Shown: one piece after another, positions 1-5,344 of the stretch
How positions within the stretch are numbered: position 1 is the first letter of the stretch
How the letters are laid out: every line of letters starts with the position of its first letter
Assembly: GCA_038199755.1 (NCBI GenBank)
Contig: JBBPYR010000072.1
Span: 1-8,161 of the forward strand
Direction of reading: 5' to 3'
Length of the DNA: 8,161 nt
From: JBBPYR01 sp038199755
GTDB taxonomy: Bacteria; Chloroflexota; Ktedonobacteria; Ktedonobacterales; Ktedonobacteraceae
Program-made: the position numbers and the translations under genes
Notes under the pieces: model-generated
Databases searched by the model: none
Seen by the model: only the letters and a program-made list of their open reading frames with translations
What the model was told of the DNA's origin: nothing

Positions 1-1
1 A

Positions 2-332
2 TTGGTGGATAGGTTTGGCGTCCGCGCTGTGGTGATACCAGGATTGGTGATACTAGGTGTTGCGCTCTGGCTCTTTACATTTATCGGTCCTAACACACCA
101 TTTGGCACAATTCAACTCTGGCTTGGTACGTAAGCAGGCGACCATCCTGGCGATGCAGGATGCCTTCCGTATCAGCTTGGTGCTAACCTTATTAGGAATT
201 GTGGCGGCATTCTTTGTACGCACGAAAAGGGCGATAGCTCCTCCCACGATCACACCGGAGCAACAGTTGCTAAGCCAGCAGGAGCGGGAAGAAGCCGAAG
301 CTGCCCGACAAGAGGCAACTTTAGCGGTATAG
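2..332 (+). pseudogene. Broken 3' end of a DHA2-type MFS drug-efflux transporter
   Basis: Two adjoining reading frames carry pieces of one membrane transporter. From base 2 to the stop at 131-133 the frame reads LVDRFGVRAVVIPGLVILG and then a hydrophobic segment ending near NTPFGTIQLWLGT. This resembles the RFG loop plus a late membrane helix of 14-helix MFS exporters (EmrB/QacA type). The next frame, from about base 118 to the stop at 330-332, reads LVRKQATILAMQDAFRIS, one more membrane helix, a positive VRTKR end and a charged Glu/Gln/Ala-rich tail; this matches the extreme C-terminus of the same family. From family knowledge roughly a hundred residues, with one or two helices, normally lie between these pieces and are absent here, and the frame changes at the join. 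I infer an internal deletion with frameshift. A GTG at 57 could open the second frame as a 91-residue protein, but its first 20 residues are out of frame with the transporter and look unnatural. The 5' part of the gene lies outside the window. A sequencing or assembly error is the alternative. Confidence 0.62.
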
Positions 333-338
333 CCGCGG

Positions 339-354
339 AAATGTGGAAACATTT
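339..354 (+). terminator. Weak hairpin after the MFS remnant, possible terminator
   Basis: AAATGT (339-344) pairs perfectly with ACATTT (349-354) around a GGAA tetraloop, starting 6 bp after the MFS stop codon, and a run of five T lies at 360-364. A second AAATGT at 365-370 could pair with the same ACATTT, giving an alternative hairpin. The stem is short and A/T-rich and the T run is set off by several bases, so terminator function is uncertain. Confidence 0.25.
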
Positions 355-484
355 GTTCATTTTTAAATGTATCAAGGGCGATTGGTGTTTCCTGTTTGGG
401 GTGTGATTGGCCAGCGAGGGGTATCCCCGGCAACGGGCGCGATAATGCAGGTGAACGAAATAAACTGGGAATCAACAGGATGCT

Positions 485-560
485 GTAGGGACCAGCTTTA
501 GCGCGTCCCGTACCTGTTAGCGATTCGCGGGTTACGGGACGCGCTGAAGCTGGTCCCTAC
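485..560. repeat. 76-bp near-perfect palindromic intergenic repeat
   Basis: The left arm 485-514 begins GTAGGGACCAGCTTTAGCGC and is the reverse complement of the right arm 530-560, which ends GCTGAAGCTGGTCCCTAC. I count 28 consecutive pairs, one of them a G-T wobble (499/546), then two more after a single-base bulge, around a 15-base loop (515-529). The ends are exactly GTAGGG/CCCTAC and the flanks do not pair further, which defines an element of 76 bp. No T run follows on either strand, so it is not a standard intrinsic terminator. No duplicated target site is obvious. Related, shorter copies occur at 4239-4265 and 7266-7290. It looks like a REP/MITE-like intergenic palindrome; mobility and function are unknown. 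Confidence 0.85.
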
Positions 561-566
561 GGGCGG

Positions 567-583
567 GCAGCGCGCTTCGCTGC
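567..583 (+). other. Small GC-rich hairpin next to the palindrome
   Basis: GCAGCG (567-572) pairs with CGCTGC (578-583) around the five-base loop CGCTT. It is followed by TGCTTTA, which contains only three consecutive T. Together with the 485-560 palindrome it could slow or stop transcripts entering from upstream, but the T tract is too poor for a confident terminator call. Confidence 0.35.
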
Positions 584-612
584 TGCTTTAATCGCTAGGG
601 TTCCTATGAGAT

Positions 613-641
613 TTGCAAGAAATGCCGGAATACGGTATGAT
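613..641 (+). promoter_or_regulatory. Sigma70-like promoter for mfd
   Basis: TTGCAA (613-618; four of six matches to the TTGACA consensus) and TATGAT (636-641; five of six matches to TATAAT) are separated by exactly 17 bp. Transcription would start near 648, giving a leader of about 85 nt before GTG 732. The position supports the downstream mfd start, because an ATG at 606 would lie upstream of this promoter. The call rests on sequence match and spacing only. Confidence 0.55.
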
Positions 642-678
642 GGTAGCAAATGCGAGAGCAAGACAGTGCTCATCGATA

Positions 679-705
679 CACCCCTATGTTGCGTACGTAG
701 GGGTG
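679..705 (+). other. Leader hairpin upstream of the mfd start
   Basis: CACCCCTATGT (679-689) pairs with ACGTAGGGGTG (695-705): eleven pairs including one T-G wobble, loop TGCGT (690-694). It lies between the predicted promoter and the ribosome binding site and ends 16 bases before the GGAGG. It shares the GTAGGGG end with the palindromic repeats nearby, so it may be a short relative of them rather than a dedicated regulator. No known riboswitch or leader-peptide pattern was recognised. Confidence 0.6.
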
Positions 706-721
706 CTAGCTATGTGTTTTT

Positions 722-726
722 GGAGG
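722..726 (+). promoter_or_regulatory. Ribosome binding site that decides the mfd start
   Basis: GGAGG at 722-726 lies five bases before GTG 732, an optimal Shine-Dalgarno arrangement. The competing ATG at 606 has only a weak AGGG ahead of it. The overlapping ATG at 730 is out of the mfd frame. Confidence 0.75.
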
Positions 727-731
727 AAGAT

Positions 732-3700
732 GTGACATTACAGGGATTACTCGCACTGTTATCCCAGCGACCAGAATACCGTCGGTTGGTAGAACAACTG
801 CGTAAAGCCGAGGGCATACCAGCTCTAACGGGCATTACGGAAGCCGCACGCCCATTTGTGGTTGCTGCTCTTGCTTCGACACTACAACAACCTATCCTAG
901 TCGTGATTGGCGATGAGACGCAGGCTCAGCAGATGGCGGAGACGCTCAAGACATTTTTGCCTAATGCGCAGGAGGTGTGTTTTCTCCCTGACCGCGATGC
1001 CTTGCCCTATGAACGTTTGATGAGCGATGCACAGACGACGCAGCAGCGTATGCAGGCGTTTTTCGCGCTGGTCGAGCATGATCGTGTGCCTGTGGTTGTG
1101 TGTTCCGCCCGTGCCTTAACACAGACAATTATTCCACCGCGAGAATTATCCGAGGTACTGTTCACGTTGCAAGTTGGGCAAGAGGTGGACCTGACACTCA
1201 TGCTGGAACACCTCTATAATCTGGGCTATGAGCCAGTGACGGAAGTCGAGGAGCCAGGGCAATTCAGCCATCGTGGTGGCATCATTGATCTGTTTCCTCC
1301 CACATTGCCACGGCCTATTCGTGTTGAGTTCTTTGGTGACGAGGTAGAGTCGCTACGCACGTTTGACCAGGAAACACAGCGTTCTCTGAATCCGATCACG
1401 CAGTGTTTGATTGGTCCCGCCCGTGAAGCCCTACCGATCAAGGGGCCAGAAGCAGTAAGACAGTTAGCACAACTCGAAACCTCGCTGCTTCACCACGATG
1501 CCGAGGAACGTTGGAAGCGTGACATAGAACAGTTGGGGCAGCAGCACTCTTTTGATGATATTACGTTCTATCTGCCCTACCTGCACCCAACGGCCACCAT
1601 CCTGGATTATCTGCCGCGTAATGGGTTACTGATCCTCGATAATCCCGCTAATATTCAGACACGCATCAGCGAACTTGATGCACAAGCAGAGGACATCCGT
1701 GCGCGCTTTGAAAGCGAGCGTGACAACCCCACGCATTTGCGCGGTGCCTACGTGACATGGAATCAACTAGAGCCGCAGCTGCAGCAACGCCGTCAACTGC
1801 AATTCGCCGACATCCTTTCCACGGCGGAAGGTGATTTCGATCTACGGCAGCACGGTGGAACAGAGCACCTGATGCCCAGCTATAGCAGTGCTAACTCCTA
1901 TGGTGGTCGCCTGCGTGCCTTTGTGCAGGATTGCCGCAAAGCACTGGATAGCCGAGAGCGCGTGGTCATCGTTACCGCCCAGGCGCGACGGTTGACCGAA
2001 GTGCTCGGTGACGAAAGCATCTTACACGAGCACACGATTGAGGTGAGCCCTGGCAGCAATATTCAACAGCTACCAGAAGCTGGCACCCTGACGCTGATCC
2101 AGGGGCAACTAAGCGAAGGGTGGCAATCATCCTCGCTCGGCTTGTCTGTCTATACTGACACAGAGATTTTCGGCTGGTCGCGCAGGCGCAACGCACAACG
2201 ACGCAAACCCATCACGCCCGCATCCTTCCTGGCTGAGGTGAACCCAGGCGACTATGTCGTGCATCAGGAGCATGGTATAGGTCGCTTTGAGGGACTTGTC
2301 AGGATGAACATGACAGGTGTTGAGCGTGAATACCTACTTATTCATTATGCTGGCACTGATCGGCTCTATATCCCCACAGATCAACTTGACCGCATCACAC
2401 GCTACATCGGCATGGGCGACTCTGTTCCCGCGCTCAGCAAGTTGGGAACTACGGAGTGGACACGGGCAAAATCGAAGGTAAAAGACGATGTACAGGACAT
2501 TGCGCATGATCTGCTGCAACTCTATAGCAAACGTGAGGCACTCGAAGGACATGCCTTCCCACCAGATTCAGAGCAGCCTTGGTTACAGGAGCTAGAAGAT
2601 GCCTTCCCATACGAGGAGACACCCGATCAGGCGCGTGCCATCGAAGAGGTGAAGAGCGATATGGAGCGTCCGCGTCCGATGGATCGCTTGGTGTGTGGAG
2701 ACGTGGGCTATGGCAAAACAGAGGTCGCACTGCGAGCCGCCTTCAAAGCGGTCCTCGACCAGCGGCAGGTCGCCATCCTGGTACCTACGACGGTACTCGC
2801 CCTACAGCATTTTAACAACTTCAAAGAGCGACTCAAGGCCTATCCGGTACGCGTCGAATTGTTGAGCCGTTTCCGCTCAGAAAAGGAGCAGAAGAAGATA
2901 TTGGAAGACCTAGCCTTTGGCAAGGTGGATATTATCATCGGCACGCACCGTCTGCTGCAAAAAGATGTGGTCTTTTTCAACCTTGGCCTACTGGTTGTTG
3001 ACGAAGAGCAACGTTTCGGCGTTAGCCATAAAGAGCGGCTGAAACAATTGCGTAGCGAGATCGATGTCCTCACCATGACCGCGACACCGATACCGCGCAC
3101 GCTCCATATGTCGCTGGTGAACCTGCGCGATATGAGTGTGATCGAGACACCACCACAGGAACGTTTGCCCATTCGCACCACCATTCGTGAGTACGACGAA
3201 AACCTGATACGGGAAGCGATTATCCGTGAGATTGATCGTGGTGGGCAGATTTTCTTTGTCCACAATCGCGTACAGGGCATTCAGGTCATCGCCCAAAAAC
3301 TTCAGCGTCTGCTACCAGAGGCGCGTATCGCCGTGGGTCATGGGCAAATGAATGAAGACCAACTCGAACGTGTGATGGTAGATTTCTCGAACGGCGAATA
3401 TGATGTGTTAGTCTCAACCACGATCATTGAGAACGGGCTAGATATTCCAAACGCGAATACCATCATTATCAATAACGCGGCCTTTTTTGGCCTTTCACAG
3501 TTGTATCAATTGCGAGGCCGTGTCGGTCGTGGCACGCATCAAGCCTATGCGTACTTCTTTTATGGCAAAGAAGCCAGGCTCACTCCTATTCAAGAGAAAC
3601 GCTTACGCGCTATCTACGAAGCAACTGAGTTAGGTGCAGGCTTCCGCATCGCGATGAAAGACCTGGAGATTCGTGGAGCGGGGAGCTTGCTCGGCGCGGA

Positions 3701-4232
3701 ACAGTCTGGTTTTATGAATACGGTTGGCTTCGATCTGTATTGCAAGTTGCTGGCTGAGTCAGTTCAGGAATTGCAAGGACAGAAAATCGAGGCGGCCACG
3801 CAAACGGCCACCGTCGATCTACCATTGGATGCCTACCTACCAGACGACTATATTGGAGACCGCACGTTGAAGGTGAACTTCTATCAACGGCTGGCCAATC
3901 TGACACACACGGAGCAGGTCGAGGCCATGACAGCTGAAATGAATGACCGTTTTGGTGCGCCACCACCCTCAGTACAAAACCTGCTCACTCTGATAGGCTT
4001 AAAAGTGGAGGCGGCAAAACTCGGCTTTGAATCGGTAGCCATTAAAGATAACGAACTGGTTCTGACGGTGAGGCGCACGATTGTACCCAATCGTATCGCG
4101 CTCTATCGGCGTTTCCGCAATGAAGCGCGTGTGCAGCAAGGGGTGATTCGTATTCCGCGCCGTTTGCTTGGTGCGAACTGGATAACAGAGCTACGCCATC
4201 TTTTGCCAGCTATCACCGCGACAGCCGCCTAA
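732..4232 (+). CDS. mfd: Transcription-repair coupling factor Mfd
   Basis: Mfd is a cytoplasmic, ATP-driven DNA translocase. It binds RNA polymerase stalled at a lesion, pushes it off the DNA and recruits UvrA for nucleotide-excision repair. Counting from GTG 732 the protein has 1166 residues, normal for the family (E. coli about 1148). The N-terminal UvrB-like part shows LPDRDALPYERL and GGIIDLFP (182-189) and, as usual in Mfd, no obvious Walker A there. The CarD-like RNA-polymerase-binding domain starts near NPGDYVVHQEHGIGRFEG (504 onward). The RecG-like motor has Walker A GDVGYGKT (656-663), Walker B DEEQ (757-760), TATPIPRT (783-790), IIENGLDIP (898 onward) and QLRGRVGR (926-933). The C-terminal TRCF domain has LPDDYIGD and DRFGAPPPSV. 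All helicase motifs are intact. An in-frame ATG at 606 would add 42 residues that look non-native (Cys- and Arg-rich, unlike Mfd N-termini) and would cover a promoter and a hairpin. Mfd itself begins naturally at the GTG with xTLQGLLALLSQRPEYR. It appears to be transcribed alone from the promoter at 613-641. Confidence 0.97.
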   Translation: MTLQGLLALLSQRPEYRRLVEQLRKAEGIPALTGITEAARPFVVAALASTLQQPILVVIGDETQAQQMAETLKTFLPNAQEVCFLPDRDALPYERLMSDAQTTQQRMQAFFALVEHDRVPVVVCSARALTQTIIPPRELSEVLFTLQVGQEVDLTLMLEHLYNLGYEPVTEVEEPGQFSHRGGIIDLFPPTLPRPIRVEFFGDEVESLRTFDQETQRSLNPITQCLIGPAREALPIKGPEAVRQLAQLETSLLHHDAEERWKRDIEQLGQQHSFDDITFYLPYLHPTATILDYLPRNGLLILDNPANIQTRISELDAQAEDIRARFESERDNPTHLRGAYVTWNQLEPQLQQRRQLQFADILSTAEGDFDLRQHGGTEHLMPSYSSANSYGGRLRAFVQDCRKALDSRERVVIVTAQARRLTEVLGDESILHEHTIEVSPGSNIQQLPEAGTLTLIQGQLSEGWQSSSLGLSVYTDTEIFGWSRRRNAQRRKPITPASFLAEVNPGDYVVHQEHGIGRFEGLVRMNMTGVEREYLLIHYAGTDRLYIPTDQLDRITRYIGMGDSVPALSKLGTTEWTRAKSKVKDDVQDIAHDLLQLYSKREALEGHAFPPDSEQPWLQELEDAFPYEETPDQARAIEEVKSDMERPRPMDRLVCGDVGYGKTEVALRAAFKAVLDQRQVAILVPTTVLALQHFNNFKERLKAYPVRVELLSRFRSEKEQKKILEDLAFGKVDIIIGTHRLLQKDVVFFNLGLLVVDEEQRFGVSHKERLKQLRSEIDVLTMTATPIPRTLHMSLVNLRDMSVIETPPQERLPIRTTIREYDENLIREAIIREIDRGGQIFFVHNRVQGIQVIAQKLQRLLPEARIAVGHGQMNEDQLERVMVDFSNGEYDVLVSTTIIENGLDIPNANTIIINNAAFFGLSQLYQLRGRVGRGTHQAYAYFFYGKEARLTPIQEKRLRAIYEATELGAGFRIAMKDLEIRGAGSLLGAEQSGFMNTVGFDLYCKLLAESVQELQGQKIEAATQTATVDLPLDAYLPDDYIGDRTLKVNFYQRLANLTHTEQVEAMTAEMNDRFGAPPPSVQNLLTLIGLKVEAAKLGFESVAIKDNELVLTVRRTIVPNRIALYRRFRNEARVQQGVIRIPRRLLGANWITELRHLLPAITATAA

Positions 4233-4238
4233 ACCATT

Positions 4239-4265
4239 GTAGGAACCCGATTTAGCGCGTCCGTT
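4239..4265. repeat. Half-copy of the palindromic repeat after mfd
   Basis: Seven bases after the mfd stop, the sequence GTAGGAACCCGATTTAGCGC and the following GTCC align without gaps to the left arm of the 485-560 palindrome, differing at only a few positions. The TTTAGCGCGTCC core is identical. The matching right arm is missing, so this copy cannot form the long hairpin. It looks like a decayed or partial element. Confidence 0.6.
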
Positions 4266-4293
4266 GGTCGCCTGAGTGGTCTACATGGAATAG

Positions 4294-4322
4294 TTGACAA
4301 TGCTACTTGCATGGCGTACCAT
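4294..4322 (+). promoter_or_regulatory. Sigma70-like promoter for the nadK-recN operon
   Basis: A perfect TTGACA (4294-4299) is followed after exactly 17 bp by TACCAT (4317-4322; four of six matches to TATAAT). Transcription would begin near 4329, giving a leader of about 119 nt before the nadK start. This is the best promoter-like pair in the 215-bp gap and the likely source of the nadK-recN transcript. No LexA-type GAAC-N4-GTTC palindrome was seen beside it. Confidence 0.55.
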
Positions 4323-4327
4323 TACAG

Positions 4328-4414
4328 AGGCTTTATCTGTGGGAATAGCCTTTGCGCCACGAATAATCATCCTTTTGTAGCGAAAGAATTGGCTGCTACG
4401 TAGAAATCAAAAGG
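4328..4414 (+). other. Two leader hairpins upstream of nadK
   Basis: Just after the expected transcription start, AGGCT (4328-4332) pairs with AGCCT (4347-4351); two more A-T pairs are possible past a one-base bulge. Further on, CCTTTTG (4371-4377) pairs perfectly with CAAAAGG (4408-4414), and inside it TAGC (4378-4381) pairs with GCTA (4395-4398), leaving a bulge on the right side. The leader therefore could fold into two stems ending 21 bases before the ribosome binding site. No known riboswitch class was recognised. The stems are modest and may be chance. Confidence 0.35.
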
Positions 4415-4435
4415 CCATTCTTACAAGCAAGCGTT

Positions 4436-4439
4436 GGAG
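4436..4439 (+). promoter_or_regulatory. Ribosome binding site for the TTG start of nadK
   Basis: GGAG at 4436-4439, within GGAGAGAG, lies eight bases before the TTG at 4448. No ATG or GTG in the nadK frame is near, and the NAD kinase fold begins immediately at MKTIAIFYQ. This supports the unusual TTG start. Confidence 0.7.
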
Positions 4440-4447
4440 AGAGTGTA

Positions 4448-5344
4448 TTGAAGACAATTGCGATATTTTACCAGGGACGGAAAGATGCTACAGCCCAAGT
4501 TGCCGCTCAGCTTGTGCCTATCTTGCAGCAAAAAGGGTACGCGGTACGCAGCATTGACATTCGCGATGAGGAAAATGATTGTGTCGACCCTTCGTTCAAA
4601 GGTAGCGAGATGGCAATTGTTCTGGGCGGAGATGGCACCATTATTAATGCCGCCCGCATCTGTTCTTGCGTTGATGTCCCTATTCTGGGAGTCAACTTTG
4701 GGCGTGTTGGCTTCTTGACCGAATTGGAGCCGCACGAACTGAACGATCAGCTGCCACATTATCTTAATAGGGACAGCCCAGTGTGGATTGATAGACGCTC
4801 CATGCTTCATGCGATCCTTGAACAGGATGGTCAGCAGGAAGAGTTCACCGCGCTAAATGATATTGTCATTGCACGTGGTAAATGGCCACGCATGGTACAT
4901 ATACAGATATGGTTTGATGGCGACTTCTACAATACGACGTACGCAGATGGTCTGATTGTCTCAACAGCAACAGGCTCAACGGCGTATAACATGGCTGTTG
5001 GTGGCCCCTTGCTCCATCCGCAGGTGAAGAATAGTGTGCTTACTCCTATCGCGCCACACCTAGCCTTTGATCGCTCACTCATTCTGCCGCCTGAAATCAC
5101 CATCAAATTGCAAATTTCGACAGGCTCACAACCCGGCGTCTTTTCAGCCGACGGACAAATGAATCGAGAATTGCAAGATAATACGACTGTCACCGTACAA
5201 AAAAGCCAGTATGAGGCCATGTTCTTGAGACGTAGGCCACCAACCAATTTTTATAAGATCATTAACGTAAAGCTTAGCACTGAAAGCGCACAACAAGCTA
5301 CTGAAAGCGTGCCATACATTACTGAAAGCCATCATGCTACTTGA
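4448..5344 (+). CDS. nadK: NAD kinase (ATP- or polyphosphate-dependent)
   Basis: The enzyme phosphorylates the 2'-hydroxyl of the adenosine ribose of NAD+ to make NADP+, the only biosynthetic route to NADP(H); it is cytosolic. The 298-residue product opens with the usual Rossmann-like strand IAIFYQ. It carries the signature GGDGT (60-64, catalytic Asp62), GVNFGRVGFLTE (81-92), the NE/D motif as N137-D138, DGLIVSTATGSTAYNMAVGG (167 onward), the PHLAFDRSLILP segment and SADGQ (233-237). All key motifs are intact. Translation begins at a TTG with a good GGAG ahead of it. The conserved protein ends near FYKIINVKL (about residue 277). The last 21 residues are an extra tail with three TES units seven residues apart (278, 285, 292), encoded by exact 9-bp repeats. 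The stop overlaps the start of recN by 11 bp, so the two genes form an operon read from the promoter at 4294-4322. Whether ATP or polyphosphate is the phosphate donor cannot be told from the sequence. Confidence 0.96.
   Translation: MKTIAIFYQGRKDATAQVAAQLVPILQQKGYAVRSIDIRDEENDCVDPSFKGSEMAIVLGGDGTIINAARICSCVDVPILGVNFGRVGFLTELEPHELNDQLPHYLNRDSPVWIDRRSMLHAILEQDGQQEEFTALNDIVIARGKWPRMVHIQIWFDGDFYNTTYADGLIVSTATGSTAYNMAVGGPLLHPQVKNSVLTPIAPHLAFDRSLILPPEITIKLQISTGSQPGVFSADGQMNRELQDNTTVTVQKSQYEAMFLRRRPPTNFYKIINVKLSTESAQQATESVPYITESHHAT
5279..5329 (+). repeat. Three 9-bp direct repeats at exact 21-bp spacing
   Basis: ACTGAAAGC occurs at 5279-5287, 5300-5308 and 5321-5329. The period of 21 bp keeps the reading frame and encodes TES every seven residues in the NadK tail. 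The 12-bp sequences between the copies differ, so this is not a simple tandem duplication. The last copy puts GAAAG five bases before the recN ATG, where it may act as a weak ribosome binding site. Confidence 0.85.

Larger units (their letters stand above)
333..731. other. Non-coding region between MFS remnant and mfd
   Basis: This 399-bp stretch has no convincing gene. In order it holds a short A/T-rich hairpin just after the MFS stop (339-354), an unremarkable stretch (371-484), a 76-bp near-perfect palindrome (485-560), a small GC-rich hairpin (567-583), a promoter (613-641), a leader hairpin (679-705) and the mfd ribosome binding site (722-726). An in-frame extension of mfd runs back to ATG 606, but it would place the promoter and leader hairpin inside coding sequence, so I treat it as untranslated. 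Confidence 0.6.

Noticed and set aside
341..406. Short + strand ORF of 21 residues (ATG 341), mostly hydrophobic
   Set aside because: No Shine-Dalgarno, its start sits inside a hairpin, and nothing recognisable is encoded; chance is the simplest explanation.
53..475. A 140-residue open frame on the - strand opposite the MFS remnant and the following gap
   Set aside because: The composition is Ser/Arg/Cys-rich without recognisable motifs, it lies mostly antisense to the clear transporter pieces, and no ribosome binding site was noted; it is an antisense shadow.
485..560. Reading the palindrome as a CRISPR unit, tRNA-like fold or classical terminator
   Set aside because: There is only one full copy with no spacers, no cloverleaf, and no T run on either strand.
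606..731. N-terminal extension of Mfd by 42 residues from ATG 606
   Set aside because: Weak ribosome site, unnatural composition, and it contains a promoter and hairpin; GTG 732 with GGAGG is much better.
2840..3296. Overlapping - strand open frames of 146 and 102 residues within mfd
   Set aside because: They are antisense to the conserved helicase motifs of Mfd and have the composition expected of codon shadows.
4233..4447. SOS/LexA box controlling nadK-recN
   Set aside because: I looked for a GAAC-N4-GTTC-like palindrome because recN is often SOS-controlled, and saw none; a lineage-specific box of different sequence cannot be excluded.
4584..4864. Asp instead of Glu in the NAD kinase NE/D motif (N137-D138), first taken as a missing key residue
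   Set aside because: The family motif permits either Glu or Asp, so this is normal variation.
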